A stretch of DNA of 64,000 nucleotides from an uncultured Erwinia sp. GTDB taxonomy: Bacteria > Pseudomonadota > Gammaproteobacteria > Enterobacterales > Enterobacteriaceae. Made by a program: the position numbers and the translations under genes. The stretch is from positions 1 to 64,000 of the forward strand of contig CAMIKG010000005.1 in assembly GCA_946221915.1 (NCBI GenBank), written 5' to 3'. Positions 10,839 through 20,746 of this stretch are shown here, piece by piece. The notes under the pieces are model-generated. The model was not told the DNA's origin. It did no database searches and saw nothing but the letters and a program-made list of their open reading frames with translations. The stretch's first letter is position 1. The number at the start of each line of letters is the position of its first letter.

Positions 10839-12410
10839 TCAGGATAAAACCGAACGGCTGGTTTGGAAATAGTTAATCAGCTGCGTAACGTTCATCGGGC
10901 GGGCAAACAGATAGCCCTGCATATGGGTCACACCGCGCCTGAGCAGCCATGAGGCCTGCTCTTCGGTCTCCACCCCTTCGGCAACGGTACTGAGATTAAG
11001 TTTCTTCGCCAGGTTTAACACGGCGTCCAGCACCGGCGAGGTCACGGTTTCCAGGCCAATACTTTGCACAAAACCACGATCGATTTTCAAATAATCAAAT
11101 TTGAATTTTTCCAGATAGATCAGCGCACTGTGTCCGGTGCCAAAATCATCGATCGCCAGTTTAAAGCCCTGATGATGGATCCAGTCAAACGTTTGCGGGG
11201 CATGCTGTTCAGAAACGATTGTTCGTTCGGTGATTTCAAATACATAACTGAAGTGCCCGTCTGGCATTGCCCTGACCCAGTTGCTGATGTCGTCGCGAAA
11301 AGAGGGCGAAGAGAGATGATTTGGCGACAGGTTCACACCCATTTTGGTGCCGCGTGGAATGGCATCCATCAGCTGATGGGCATCACGTGCCACCAGATCA
11401 AACAGGTGGCGGGTCAGCGGTGTGATCAGGTTTTGCCCTTCGGCATAGCTGATAAACGAATCCGGCGGAATACGCCCTTCAGTGGGGTGCGTCCAGCGCA
11501 ACAGCGCTTCCAGCCCATAGGGCTTACCGCTGCTGGCTTCGATTACCGGCTGGTATTCGACATGGAATTCGCCGCGCTTAATGCCCTGTAAAATCTCTTT
11601 CCCTGGACGCAGGCGTCGTGACAGTAATAAAAAACAGCAGGAGGTGACTAATAGCGCCAGTAATAAAGCCACCAGCAGTATTTGCTGGATGTCACGCTGC
11701 GGCAGGGCATTGCCATACAAATAAAGCGTGAACGGGTAGCCTTCAACGGTAATAGCGCGCAGTGGATTGTGTGGCAGCGCGCTTTTATCGATCATCTGCG
11801 TATTCCAGGTCGTGACCGCATGGTCGCCGACCGCCAGCGCCATACCGTTAAGGTCCAGCTGTCGTGACGCCAGCAACAGATTCGGTGTCATATTGATATT
11901 CAGCGTGGTCAGCACGCCGCTGCGCTCAGAGCCAGGCTCTTTCAGCCACATCACCATTGCCGGCTTTTCCGGCAGCATCGGTGTCCCCGCGATCAAAGTG
12001 ACATCCCGATCTTTATCGAGATTACTGCCTGCTGAGAAGTTGCTGACTGCCAGGCTGAAGCCGCCTGTCGCTGAAGAACAAAAGGCGACGCCATTACGCA
12101 CCAGCAGGATGGCTCGTACGTTATTGGTAAATGCAGCGCGGGAGGTGAGTTCATTACCCACTTGTGAGCAGGGAAACGCTGTCAGGCTGCGCAGGGGATC
12201 GAGGGTTTTTATCAGGTCGGCGAAGCCGTCACGCAGATATTGCTGATTGCGGGCGACCAGCTGGTCATAACCCTGTGAGCGTTTATGCCAGGTCAGCGTC
12301 AGCATAACGACAGTGAAAAGCAGAAAAAACAACATACCAACAGCAGCACTGACCCCGGCAATCTTTCGCGTGTTGCTTAGCGGGTGTTTTACCAGTTTCG
12401 ATAGTGGCAT
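10839..12410 (-). CDS. pdeN: CSS-motif EAL-domain cyclic-di-GMP phosphodiesterase
   Basis: The protein should hydrolyse c-di-GMP at the inner membrane. An N-terminal TM helix (about 16-40) leads to a periplasmic CSS-motif domain with the redox cysteines in AFPCSQ and AFCSSATGG. A second TM segment (about 240-265) precedes the EAL domain (about 275-515). The catalytic signature reads EALLRW, and the acidic metal-binding motif IDDFGTGHSAL and the TVAEGVET motif are intact, so it is probably active. It matches E. coli Rtn/PdeN in length and in position beside yejA. In E. coli, CSS-type enzymes are controlled by DsbA/DsbB redox state. Confidence 0.9.
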   Translation of the reverse strand: MPLSKLVKHPLSNTRKIAGVSAAVGMLFFLLFTVVMLTLTWHKRSQGYDQLVARNQQYLRDGFADLIKTLDPLRSLTAFPCSQVGNELTSRAAFTNNVRAILLVRNGVAFCSSATGGFSLAVSNFSAGSNLDKDRDVTLIAGTPMLPEKPAMVMWLKEPGSERSGVLTTLNINMTPNLLLASRQLDLNGMALAVGDHAVTTWNTQMIDKSALPHNPLRAITVEGYPFTLYLYGNALPQRDIQQILLVALLLALLVTSCCFLLLSRRLRPGKEILQGIKRGEFHVEYQPVIEASSGKPYGLEALLRWTHPTEGRIPPDSFISYAEGQNLITPLTRHLFDLVARDAHQLMDAIPRGTKMGVNLSPNHLSSPSFRDDISNWVRAMPDGHFSYVFEITERTIVSEQHAPQTFDWIHHQGFKLAIDDFGTGHSALIYLEKFKFDYLKIDRGFVQSIGLETVTSPVLDAVLNLAKKLNLSTVAEGVETEEQASWLLRRGVTHMQGYLFARPMNVTQLINYFQTSRSVLS

Positions 12411-12617
12411 TGCGTTTTATCTCCCGCTTTAGCCGGTTTTTCTTTTTGGAGTTATGCACTGCATTCCCTGACAATAAGTACAGGAGGATATAACGACGCC
12501 GGGGGTGCTGTCTCGATATTCTTATGATAAGCAAAACTATTTTTGTGGTTATAACGGGGGAGGAGGAGTGCGTCAGGATAAATCGTTGGCGTGTTGTCAG
12601 GCAAAAATGACAGGCAT

Positions 12618-12648
12618 AAAAAAACGCTGCCGGGGCAGCGTTTTTTTA
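12618..12648 (-). terminator. Rho-independent terminator after mepS
   Basis: A perfect stem AACGCTGCC/GGCAGCGTT is flanked by an A-run on one side and a T-run on the other, so it can act in both directions. It lies 35 bp beyond the mepS stop and about 208 bp upstream of the pdeN start. Confidence 0.85.
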
Positions 12649-12682
12649 TCATTCTCGTTTCGCGGACTTCAAGGGAAGAAAA

Positions 12683-13258
12683 TCAGCTTTGCGTTCGGTT
12701 GCTCAGAACCCGGCGTGCTTCGCGATAGCGATTCTTCCAGTAGGAGTCATTCATGCTGGAGATCATCACACCATTACTGGTGGACGCGTGAACGAAGTTA
12801 TCATTGCCTAAGTAGATGCCAACATGACGTCCCGTTGAACCCGCGCGAAACAGCACCAGATCACCAGGGCGCAGTTTGTTGCGCTGAATGCTGCTGCCGC
12901 TGTCCTGCTGCTCTGACGTCGAACGCGGCAGATCCAGACCAAACTGTTCGCGGAAAGTCAGCTGAACAAAACCAGAACAATCGATGCCACGTTTAGTGGA
13001 ACCACCCATACGGTAACGAACGCCTTTCCAGTCAGCATATTGATCCATGATACGGGATTTAACATCCACGTTCTGAACCATCTGCTCGAATTCATCCTGA
13101 GACGCCTGAAGTAAAAAACCGTTCTGGTTCTTAACTGCATGCGTATCAGTTTGTGCGTTGTGTCCGTTGGTACTGCTACATGCCGAGAGCAATGTCGCTA
13201 ACGCGACAGCGGGGATCGCCCGCAAAATATATCTCAGTATCGGTTGAGACTTGACCAT
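12683..13258 (-). CDS. mepS: Murein DD-endopeptidase MepS (Spr)
   Basis: This outer-membrane lipoprotein cleaves D-Ala-mDAP crosslinks to allow peptidoglycan expansion. A lipoprotein signal ends in LLSAC (Cys27). The NlpC/P60 domain has the catalytic Cys94 in GIDCSGF, a His in GRHVGIYLG, and the conserved FVHAST segment. The length of 191 aa is close to the 188 of E. coli. E. coli MepS is a proteolysis target of NlpI/Prc. Confidence 0.96.
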   Translation of the reverse strand: MVKSQPILRYILRAIPAVALATLLSACSSTNGHNAQTDTHAVKNQNGFLLQASQDEFEQMVQNVDVKSRIMDQYADWKGVRYRMGGSTKRGIDCSGFVQLTFREQFGLDLPRSTSEQQDSGSSIQRNKLRPGDLVLFRAGSTGRHVGIYLGNDNFVHASTSNGVMISSMNDSYWKNRYREARRVLSNRTQS

Positions 13259-13767
13259 TATGTTTGTTATCCCTTGGGGTCCTTAACGACGTGAGTCGTT
13301 AGCAAATTACGAAACGGAATGAGATTAATTAGTGCAGCAACGTAAGACAATTCCTCAATTGCTAAAATGTGTGAACGAGCACAGTTTATTAGCAGCTAAA
13401 GAAAAAAATCACATCTTTTGCCTAATCCCGACTGAGGTTACCCGATCAGAAGCCCCATGGCGAGGGGTTTTGATAAGTTTTTTATAGGTTTTTTTGATGA
13501 GAAACAAATGGGTAACAATTGGGCTAAATTATCAGCAACTGGCAGTGAATAATGGCGGGAATAAGCTAAATTCAGGCCACTATTTCCGCGCTTAACGGAA
13601 AAAATAAGCGTAACAGTGGGGAAGGCGTAACGGAATAGTGGCGTTTACCCCGTCACAGCCATAATTATTTCTTTATGATGACAGCGAGAGGGTAAACGCG
13701 CGATCCGGCAAATGTGGGTTTCCGCGACTCAAACGAATAAGAAAACGTCTCAGCCGCGGAATAGTTT
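13259..13767. other. Long AT-rich intergenic region between lpxT and mepS
   Basis: This 509-bp gap is upstream of mepS and downstream of lpxT. A small hairpin TAACGAC/GTCGTTA (13284-13301) lies in the presumed mepS leader. On the plus strand, CCCC-ATGGCGA-GGGG followed by TTTTGATAAGTTTTTT (about 13454-13485) looks like an intrinsic terminator with no annotated plus-strand gene before it. I find no convincing ORF. Confidence 0.5.
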
Positions 13768-14475
13768 TTAACGCGCCGGCTTGTATTTACCCGGCAGAGT
13801 ACGCCACAGCCAGTCGACCAGGCGGTCGCTGGCAGGCGTCAGCAGCCACCAGCTCAGACCCACCATCACCACTGACAGTGAACCCACAGCAATATCGGTA
13901 AACCAGTGCGCGCCCGCCATCACGCGCGGCAGTGAGAACGCCACCACGATCAGCAGGCCGGTGAAGAACGCGCCTTTGGTGAAGTAGCGCAGCATAAAGC
14001 AGGCGAAAATCATCAGCATCATGCCGTGATCGCCCGGGAAGCTGTCGCTGGAGGCGTCTTTGGCCGGAATGCCCGTCAGTTCACTGACGCGATGCACATT
14101 ATCAAAGAACAGGCTTGGACTTTCATGTTTTACCGGCAGCAGGTGACCCAGCTGATTCAGCACCACGGCGGTGAGCAGCATACAGATACCAATTGCCAGC
14201 AGACGGCGGCGCTGCGGCGGCGTGGCGCGACGCCAGAAGCTCAGGTACAGCAAACCCATTGCCAGCAGCGATACGGCATCAAAGCCGCGGAAGTTGGTGA
14301 CGGCAATCAGCCACAGCAGCGGTTTATTGCTGACCATCTGGTCGTTAAACCAGAAGAAAATCGACTTATCGACAGTAAACCACAAGCCATGGTTAGCAGG
14401 CAGATACCAGGACAGAAACAGCGCGATGCCTAAAATATTCAGCAGCAGGATCGTCGCTAAGCGTTTTATATTCAT
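13768..14475 (-). CDS. lpxT: Kdo2-lipid A phosphotransferase LpxT (PAP2 family)
   Basis: LpxT moves a phosphate from undecaprenyl pyrophosphate to the 1-phosphate of lipid A on the periplasmic face of the inner membrane. It has 235 aa with about six TM segments. The PAP2 signature is present as SFPGDHGMM and later GAHWFTDI, which supply the catalytic histidines. The N-terminal NILGIALFLSWYLPANHG segment matches E. coli YeiU/LpxT. In E. coli the activity is inhibited through PmrR; no PmrR-like gene is in this window. Confidence 0.88.
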   Translation of the reverse strand: MNIKRLATILLLNILGIALFLSWYLPANHGLWFTVDKSIFFWFNDQMVSNKPLLWLIAVTNFRGFDAVSLLAMGLLYLSFWRRATPPQRRRLLAIGICMLLTAVVLNQLGHLLPVKHESPSLFFDNVHRVSELTGIPAKDASSDSFPGDHGMMLMIFACFMLRYFTKGAFFTGLLIVVAFSLPRVMAGAHWFTDIAVGSLSVVMVGLSWWLLTPASDRLVDWLWRTLPGKYKPAR

Positions 14476-14509
14476 AATTAATCATTAATTAAAAAAGTAA
14501 CGGCGTAGC

Positions 14510-15493
14510 CTAGGCCTGGTTTTCTAAACGAAGCTTCAACAGACTGCCCTGCAATTCATTCCACCGCACGTCTTGCTCATTAATTAGCTCAATACGACTG
14601 TCCGGTGGCGTCACCGGGCGGGTTTCAATCTGGAAATCCTGCCCCTGGCGATTAATACTGACCAGCCCTTCCGCAGTGCGCAGCACACCTTTTACCCGCG
14701 TCACTGGCGCCAGGCGCGCCCATTCCAGAATGCCAATAGTATCAAACACCGTTTCCTGGTCGAAGATCCAGCCGCAGGCGTAATAGCCCTGGCCCTGATT
14801 CAGCGCGCGTCGCCAGCGGGTATTATTATCCAGCCGCAGCGCCGCCAGTGCGGAGGGCGCTTTACTGTGGTGGTGATGGCGCGCATCCGGCAGCGGACGC
14901 AGGTTGCGGCGCGGTAAATCCAGCAAGGCGGGATCGATATTGCCAAATTGCGCCGTCACCAGCTGGCGATCGCTGAGCACATGCTGCTGCCACTCCATCA
15001 GCGCCTGCTCATCCTCTGGCTGCCAGCGATCCTGCTTATTGGCGATAATAATGTCGGCCGCCGCCAGCTGATCGCGGAAGTTTTCATTATTGATTACCTT
15101 TTCATCGCTGAGCTGACGCGGGTCCAGCAGCGTCAGCGTGGCGTTCAGCGTCAGCCACGGCTGATAAACGGTATCAGTCAGCATGCTGATGATCTGTTTT
15201 GGATGGCCCAGCCCGGTTGGTTCAATCAGCAGGCGGTCGGGTTTGTTCTGTTTTAACAGCATATTCAGACCCACCTGCATCGGCAGGCCATTGACGCAGC
15301 ACATACAGCCGCCGGGGATCTCTTTTAAGATCGCCCCGCGATCCTGCAGCAACGCGCCATCAATGCCAATTTCACCAAATTCGTTGACCAGCACCGCCCA
15401 ATTTTCGTGTTGCGGTTTCTGCGCCAGCAGGTGCAGCAGGGTAGTGGTTTTACCACTGCCAAGAAAACCCGTAATTAAATTGACCTTTGTCAC
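14510..15493 (-). CDS. yeiR: COG0523 family GTPase YeiR
   Basis: This is a G3E P-loop GTPase; E. coli YeiR binds zinc and hydrolyses GTP faster when zinc is bound. The P-loop GFLGSGKT starts about 7 residues in, the COG0523 metal motif GGCMCC is present, and the C-terminal CobW_C domain follows. A short HHHHSK cluster near residue 205 may aid metal binding. I chose the GTG at 15493 behind GAGGAG; the upstream start at 15547 adds residues not seen in the family. It is read in the same direction as lpxT, 34 bp away. Confidence 0.88.
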   Translation of the reverse strand: MTKVNLITGFLGSGKTTTLLHLLAQKPQHENWAVLVNEFGEIGIDGALLQDRGAILKEIPGGCMCCVNGLPMQVGLNMLLKQNKPDRLLIEPTGLGHPKQIISMLTDTVYQPWLTLNATLTLLDPRQLSDEKVINNENFRDQLAAADIIIANKQDRWQPEDEQALMEWQQHVLSDRQLVTAQFGNIDPALLDLPRRNLRPLPDARHHHHSKAPSALAALRLDNNTRWRRALNQGQGYYACGWIFDQETVFDTIGILEWARLAPVTRVKGVLRTAEGLVSINRQGQDFQIETRPVTPPDSRIELINEQDVRWNELQGSLLKLRLENQA

Positions 15494-15673
15494 CCACGAC
15501 TCCTCGTCAGAATGGCATCTGGATTGATTAAAGTTGATATCCTTCATACTGCAAGATGCCTTCAGGCGTTCAGAATGATGCAGGATACGGCAAACTGCGG
15601 TAACTCACCCATCAGGAATCGTTGCCAGAAAGCAACTACAGTTATCCTGTCAGAGTCAGTCAATGAGGTTGAT

Positions 15674-15988
15674 ATGAACAGCATCAGAAGCATGTTGCTG
15701 ATAATCCTTTTCACCTCATGGACGAGCAGTGTGCTGGCCGAGCGGCGCAGTGATGAAAACCTGGCAGGGAGTGTCAGTTTTTACGGCACGATTGTTGATG
15801 GCGGATGTTCCATCCAGCTGCAGCACGAAAGTCATTTGCAGACGTTGTGCCAGCAAAATGGTCTGCGTGTCAGCCTGCAAAGGGCCGCAGCCCTGTCACT
15901 GCCTCTGCCACTGCGCCAGGGAACGACTCGCTTCTCGTGGCTTAACCGCAGTAAAGCGCAGGCGCTGGTGACCGTTGCTTATCATTAG
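15674..15988 (+). CDS. Small secreted protein with pilin-like ends
   Basis: This 104-aa protein begins with a Sec-type signal peptide (NSIRSMLLIILFTSWTSSVLA, predicted cut after residue 22). The mature N-terminus GSVSFYGTIVDGGCSI resembles the first strand of type 1 pilin subunits, and a second Cys follows about 20 residues later, as in the pilin disulfide. The last residues ALVTVAYH resemble a pilin final strand. It is shorter than a normal pilin (about 150-180 aa), and no usher or chaperone gene is nearby. The ATG at 15674 has a GAGG ribosome-binding site; upstream in-frame starts would hide the signal. The E. coli locus has no equivalent that I recall. Function is not known. Confidence 0.6.
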   Translation: MNSIRSMLLIILFTSWTSSVLAERRSDENLAGSVSFYGTIVDGGCSIQLQHESHLQTLCQQNGLRVSLQRAAALSLPLPLRQGTTRFSWLNRSKAQALVTVAYH

Positions 15989-16046
15989 TGTTATAACATA
16001 ACATTTGCGGCAATGCAGCAGGGCATTGCCGCAGCAGGGCGGTGGG

Positions 16047-16619
16047 TTATTCGCTGCGCCCCATATAGCGGCGTTCCGCAATGTGGATGCGGATTTTATC
16101 GCCATTGCTGAGATACTCCGGCACCTGGATTACCAGACCGGTCGCCATCGCGGCAGGTTTGGTACGTGCACTGGCAGACGCGCCTTTGATGCCTGGAGAG
16201 GTGTCGACGATTTCCATATCCACGGTTTGCGGCAGTTCCAGCGCCAGCACCTGGCCATCCATCGTCAGCACCTGGATACCTGGGATGCCGCCTTCCGGAA
16301 TAAACAGCAGCTCTTCTTCTATTTGCTCTTTTTTGAAGTTATATGGCGTGTAGTCTTCGTCATCCATAAACACATATTCATCGCCATCGATATAAGAGAA
16401 GGTCACCGGGCGACGGCTGAGGGAGATAGTGTCGATGATATCATCACCTTTGAAACGCTCTTCCACCTTCAGACCGGTGCGGATATCGGTAAAGCGCATT
16501 TTATATAAGGTGGTTGCGCCGCGTGCGCTTGGGCTCTGGATATCGATATCTTTTACCAGCAGTAACTTGCCGTTGAGGTTAACGGCCGCGCCGCGTTTAA
16601 TCTCGTTTGCTCTTGCCAT
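16047..16619 (-). CDS. efpL: Elongation factor P-like protein EfpL (YeiP)
   Basis: EfpL is a paralogue of EF-P that relieves ribosome stalling at polyproline and related motifs. It has 190 aa, exactly as in E. coli. The three OB/KOW-like domains are intact, and the loop that carries Lys34 in EF-P has Arg33 (SPSARGAT), the EfpL hallmark. The ATG at 16619 gives the family N-terminus ARANEIK; the longer reading to 16685 is not supported. Confidence 0.95.
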   Translation of the reverse strand: MARANEIKRGAAVNLNGKLLLVKDIDIQSPSARGATTLYKMRFTDIRTGLKVEERFKGDDIIDTISLSRRPVTFSYIDGDEYVFMDDEDYTPYNFKKEQIEEELLFIPEGGIPGIQVLTMDGQVLALELPQTVDMEIVDTSPGIKGASASARTKPAAMATGLVIQVPEYLSNGDKIRIHIAERRYMGRSE

Positions 16620-16802
16620 GGTGGTCTCACTGAACCTGTACGGAATGAATCGCGTCACGTTACTCGCGGCGCAGCATTCAGGCAAGCGCTATACGCTGCA
16701 GAAAAGGAAATTTCATCACCGGAAGAAACGTAAATTATCGGCGCATGGCGTAGCTTTCCGTGCTTACGGCTGTTATTGTCGCGCTTTGCGTGAATCCTGA
16801 GC

Positions 16803-17063
16803 GTGCTGATGCAGTGTCGTCCTGATTGTGGTGCCTGTTGCACCGCACCGTCCATCTCTTCTCCGATCCCCGGTATGCCGTACGGCAAACCGGCGAACAC
16901 CCCCTGTGTTCAGCTGGATGATCAGCAGCGCTGTAAAATTTTCACCTCTCCGTTGCGGCCAAAAGTGTGCGCTGGTTTACAGCCCAGTGCCGAGATGTGT
17001 GGCAACAGCCGTCAGCAGGCGATGACCTGGTTGCTGCATCTGGAAGCGGCCACCGCGCCCTGA
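16803..17063 (+). CDS. yeiW: YkgJ-type cysteine-cluster protein YeiW
   Basis: This small protein of the UPF0153 group starts with the cluster CRPDCGACC and has further cysteines in TPCVQL, RCKIF and VCAGL, likely a metal or Fe-S site. Function is not established. It is 86 aa from the GTG at 16803, or 84 aa from the ATG at 16809. The stop is 2 bp from the stop of the convergent setB, an arrangement shared with E. coli. Confidence 0.85.
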   Translation: MLMQCRPDCGACCTAPSISSPIPGMPYGKPANTPCVQLDDQQRCKIFTSPLRPKVCAGLQPSAEMCGNSRQQAMTWLLHLEAATAP

Positions 17064-17065
17064 AC

Positions 17066-18244
17066 TCAGGCGTTTTTAATCCGCCACATACACCACAGCG
17101 TGCCGAGCATCATTGCCACCGCGCACCAGAACACGGCCTGATAGCTCCACACTTCCGCTACGGTGCCTGCCAGCGATCCGGCAATAATCCAGCCCACGCG
17201 GGTCGAGTTGCTGAACAGCGTGGTGGCTGATCCCGCCTGACCCGGCATCAGATCCTGAAAATAGAGCATGCCGATACCCGCCAGAATGCCGATAAATATC
17301 GCGTTCAGCACCTGTAACAGCAACAGGCTGACGGTGCTGTCGAACAGCATCAGCCCGCTATAGAACAGCACGCCGCATACGGCTGAACAGCGCATCAGCG
17401 CGCGTTTGCTGAAGCGCCTGGCGTAGTAGCCGGCAATCAGCATCACCGGGATTTCCAGCCCGGCGGCCAGCCCCATCAGTTTCCCGGCCAGCGCCTCGGG
17501 CAGATGCAGCTGCTGAACCACATACAGCGGCATATTAATCAGGTAAATATTGTTGCAGGACCACATCAGCGTACAGCCGACAAACAGCAGCAGGGTATCG
17601 CGCCGGTTGCGTGCTGGCGCCTGCAGCGTCGCGCTGGTTTTCAGCGCGCTTTTGTTCATCGATGGCAGCAGGTATTTCACTATCAGGGCGCAGCAGATAA
17701 ACGCCAGCGCGGCGCAGATATACATCACCTGGAAGCCAAAACCGAGCGCCAGCGCAAAGGCAATCGGTGGGCCGATCACCCATGCCAGTGATACCTGGGT
17801 GCGCATAATGGTGCTGAACATCACCGCTTCACGTCCGGTTTTATCCGCGTGCTCGCGCGCCAGCGCAAACATCTGCGGGTTAGCGGTAGAGCCAAAGCTG
17901 GACAACAGCACGCCAAGAAACAGCAGTACAAAATAATTGCGGTTCCAGGCGTACAGAATACAGCCGAGCGCACCCAGCAGACAGCACTGGAAAATCAGCG
18001 TTTTACGATCGCCCTGACGGTCAGAACGAACTGCCAGCAGCTGGCTGACGCAAATGCCAATCACCGCGCTGCCGGTAAAAAAGATCCCCACCATAAACGG
18101 GCGCGCCTGTACTTCACTGGCCAGAAACAGGCTAAGAGTAGGTAGCTGAAGCGCACCGGCGATACCGGACAGAAAAGCGACAACAAGAAAAGCTGACGAA
18201 CGAAGGTCAGGCAGGCGGCGGAGGGTAGCACCAGATGTTTGCAT
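17066..18244 (-). CDS. setB: Sugar efflux transporter SetB
   Basis: This is an MFS exporter of glucosides, lactose and similar sugars in the inner membrane. It has 392 aa and about 12 TM segments. The family signatures SSFGSTANPQMFALAREHADKT (residues about 116-137) and IGMLYFQDLMPGQAGSATTL match SetA/SetB. Its position beside fruBKA and yeiW points to SetB rather than SetA or SetC. It is divergent from fruB across 418 bp. Confidence 0.92.
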   Translation of the reverse strand: MQTSGATLRRLPDLRSSAFLVVAFLSGIAGALQLPTLSLFLASEVQARPFMVGIFFTGSAVIGICVSQLLAVRSDRQGDRKTLIFQCCLLGALGCILYAWNRNYFVLLFLGVLLSSFGSTANPQMFALAREHADKTGREAVMFSTIMRTQVSLAWVIGPPIAFALALGFGFQVMYICAALAFICCALIVKYLLPSMNKSALKTSATLQAPARNRRDTLLLFVGCTLMWSCNNIYLINMPLYVVQQLHLPEALAGKLMGLAAGLEIPVMLIAGYYARRFSKRALMRCSAVCGVLFYSGLMLFDSTVSLLLLQVLNAIFIGILAGIGMLYFQDLMPGQAGSATTLFSNSTRVGWIIAGSLAGTVAEVWSYQAVFWCAVAMMLGTLWCMWRIKNA

Positions 18245-18560
18245 GAGCGAGGAGTAGCCAGAAGAAAAGGGACGCTGAATTTTACGCTGGTCCTGCTTTT
18301 ATTGAAAAGGCGTTTCAAATGATTCGGCAGGGTAAATGGGATTTTCGCATTTTTTGCACAAGTGGCTGACTTTTTGCGGCGCTGACATGTTGCTGACACC
18401 GGGTGGCGTTAATCTGCTTTAAGCCAAAATCACTTCAGCAAGAGAAACCTTGCTACCGGGTTTTTTCCGAAAATGGCGGGTGAAATGTGCGTGAGGTCAA
18501 AAATCTGCTACGTCGATTTCGCTAAAGCTTGCCAGCAGGCGCAAGAGTGTACCAAACTCA

Positions 18561-18575
18561 TTGAAACGTTTCAGC
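18561..18575 (-). promoter_or_regulatory. Cra (FruR) operator O1 of fruBKA
   Basis: On the minus strand the site reads GCTGAAACGTTTCAA, an exact match to the Cra consensus. It lies 88 bp upstream of the fruB start. Cra represses fruBKA until fructose 1-phosphate releases it. Confidence 0.88.
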
Positions 18576-18626
18576 GTTGTCTCATCAGGTTGTTAGTCAG
18601 GAGATGACGCTTTTTTTCTCAATATA

Positions 18627-18641
18627 GCTGAAACGATTCAA
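18627..18641 (+). promoter_or_regulatory. Cra (FruR) operator O2 of fruBKA
   Basis: GCTGAAACGATTCAA differs from the Cra consensus by one base and lies 22 bp before the fruB ATG. Two sites upstream of fruB are also found in E. coli. Confidence 0.85.
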
Positions 18642-18662
18642 ATTCAGCGGGAGAGGAGAACT

Positions 18663-19796
18663 ATGTTCCAGCTCGATCTCAAAGCCATCCACACTGGCGC
18701 CAGCGCCAGCAATAAAGAAGACGCCATTCGCCAGATCGCCGCAGCGCTGGCCGCCGCCGGTAACGTCAGCAATGCCTATGTTGAGGGCATGCTGGTGCGC
18801 GAAACGCAGACCTCCACCTATCTGGGCAACGGCATTGCTATCCCGCATGGCACTACCGATACCCGCGATCAGGTGCTGGAAACCGGTGTGCAGGTGTTTC
18901 AGTTCCCGCAGGGCATTGCCTGGGGTGAAGATCAGACCGCGTATGTGGCGATTGGTATCGCGGCGCGCTCTGACGAGCACCTGGCGCTGCTGCGTCAGCT
19001 GACCCATGTGCTGAGCGATGACAGCGTGGCTGAACAGCTGAAAACCACCACTTCCGCAGAGGTCCTGCGCAGCATCCTGATGGGGGAGAAGCAGGGTGCT
19101 GAGTTTAAGTTTGATAATTCCATGATTGCCCTGGACGTTGCCGCCAGCGATCTGATCACGCTGCAGGCGCTGAATGCCGGTCGTCTGCAACTGGCGGGCG
19201 CGGCGGATGCCAGTTTTGTCAGCCAGGTCATCGCTTCACAGCCACTGAACCTCGGTCAGGGTATCTGGCTGAGCGACAGCACCGTCGGCAATCTGGGCAG
19301 TGCGGTGGCGATTAGCCGCGCCGCGACGCCTTTTGAGGTCAACGGTGAGAAAGCTGCATTGCTGATTACCGTTGCGGTCAGCGATGAGCAACCGCTGCAG
19401 GTGCTGAACTATCTCAGCAATCTGTTGATGGCGATGAAAGCTGAACGTCTGCTGAACGCAGATGCTGCCGGTGTGCTGGCGCTGCTGACCAGCGAAGTGG
19501 ATGAGCAGGCCGATGTGCTGAGCGCCGAGTTTACTATCCGTAACGAACATGGCCTTCATGCGCGTCCGGGCACGGCGCTGGTCAGCGTGATCAAGCAGTT
19601 CAACAGTGACATTACCATCACGAACCTCGATGGCAGCGGTAAACCGGCAAACGGTCGCAGCCTGATGAAAGTGGTGGCGTTAGGGGTGAAGAAAGGTCAT
19701 CGCCTGCGCTTTACCGCCAGCGGCGAAGATGCACAGCAGGCGCTGAACGCGATTGAAGAAGCCATCGCCTCTGGTCTGGGCGAGGGGGCAGCATGA
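18663..19796 (+). CDS. fruB: Fructose PTS diphosphoryl transfer protein (EIIA-M-HPr)
   Basis: FruB passes phosphate from enzyme I to FruA. Residues 1-143 are an EIIA domain with the phospho-His62 in GIAIPHGT. A middle linker domain (about 150-280) follows, then an HPr-like FPr domain (about 285-377) with its active His in [10 protein letters not shown]. The 377 aa match E. coli in length. The ATG at 18663 follows GAGAGGAG. It overlaps fruK by 4 bp (ATGA). Confidence 0.97.
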   Translation: MFQLDLKAIHTGASASNKEDAIRQIAAALAAAGNVSNAYVEGMLVRETQTSTYLGNGIAIPHGTTDTRDQVLETGVQVFQFPQGIAWGEDQTAYVAIGIAARSDEHLALLRQLTHVLSDDSVAEQLKTTTSAEVLRSILMGEKQGAEFKFDNSMIALDVAASDLITLQALNAGRLQLAGAADASFVSQVIASQPLNLGQGIWLSDSTVGNLGSAVAISRAATPFEVNGEKAALLITVAVSDEQPLQVLNYLSNLLMAMKAERLLNADAAGVLALLTSEVDEQADVLSAEFTIRNEHGLHARPGTALVSVIKQFNSDITITNLDGSGKPANGRSLMKVVALGVKKGHRLRFTASGEDAQQALNAIEEAIASGLGEGAA

Positions 19797-20731
19797 GCAG
19801 ACGTGTCGCCACTATCACCCTGAACCCGGCTTACGACCTGGTCGGTTACTGCGCGGAAATTGAGCGCGGCGAAGTTAACCTGGTGAAAACCACCGGTCTG
19901 CATGCGGCAGGCAAGGGCATTAACGTTGCAAAGGTGCTGAAAGATTTAGGTATCGACGTCACCGTGGGGGGCTTCCTCGGTAAAGACAACCAGGATGGTT
20001 TTCAGCATCTGTTCAGCGAACTGGGGATTGCTAACCGCTTCCAGGTGGTGCCGGGCCGTACCCGTATCAACGTTAAGCTGACCGAGAAAGATGGCGATGT
20101 CACCGATCTCAACTTCTCCGGTTTTGAAGTTAATGGTCAGGACTGGGAGCGTTTCTCCGCTGATTCACTCAGCTGGCTCGGCCAGTTTGATATGGTCTGC
20201 GTGAGCGGCAGCCTGCCAGCAGGCGTCGCGCCGGAAGCGTTTACCGAGTGGATGAGCGCGCTGCGCACCCACTGCCCATGCATTATTTTCGACAGCAGCC
20301 GTGAAGCGCTGGTCGCCGGACTGAAAGCGGCGCCATGGCTGGTGAAACCAAATCGTCGCGAACTGGAAATCTGGGCCGGACGCAAACTGCCGACCCTGCA
20401 GGACGTGATTGAAGCGGCGCATGCGCTGCGCGAGCAGGGCATTGCCCATGTGGTGATCTCACTCGGCGCGGAAGGTGCGCTGTGGGTAAATGCTTCCGGT
20501 GAGTGGATTGCAAAACCGCCAGCCTGTGAAGTGGTCAGCACCGTTGGTGCTGGTGATTCCATGGTAGGAGGCTTGATTTATGGCCTGCTGATGCGTGAGT
20601 CGAGCGAGCATACGCTGCGCCTGGCCACGGCGGTCGCAGCGATGGCTGTCAGTCAAAGTAATGTAGGTGTTACCGATCGTACCCAGTTGGCCGCGATGAT
20701 GGCGCGCGTCGACCTTAAACCCTTTAACTAA
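19793..20731 (+). CDS. fruK: 1-phosphofructokinase FruK
   Basis: FruK phosphorylates fructose 1-phosphate to fructose 1,6-bisphosphate with ATP. It is a PfkB-family kinase of 312 aa. The N-terminal substrate motif reads LNPAYDL, and the C-terminal signature [13 protein letters not shown] holds the catalytic Asp (near residue 255). It is the middle gene of fruBKA, coupled to fruB by overlap and 15 bp before fruA. Confidence 0.97.
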   Translation: MSRRVATITLNPAYDLVGYCAEIERGEVNLVKTTGLHAAGKGINVAKVLKDLGIDVTVGGFLGKDNQDGFQHLFSELGIANRFQVVPGRTRINVKLTEKDGDVTDLNFSGFEVNGQDWERFSADSLSWLGQFDMVCVSGSLPAGVAPEAFTEWMSALRTHCPCIIFDSSREALVAGLKAAPWLVKPNRRELEIWAGRKLPTLQDVIEAAHALREQGIAHVVISLGAEGALWVNASGEWIAKPPACEVVSTVGAGDSMVGGLIYGLLMRESSEHTLRLATAVAAMAVSQSNVGVTDRTQLAAMMARVDLKPFN

Positions 20732-20746
20732 CAGCAGGAGAGCATA

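Larger units (their letters stand above)
18245..18662. other. setB-fruB divergent intergenic region
   Basis: This 418-bp non-coding region holds two Cra operators (18561-18575 and 18627-18641) close to fruB. The remainder toward setB is AT-rich with no recognisable gene. Confidence 0.7.
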
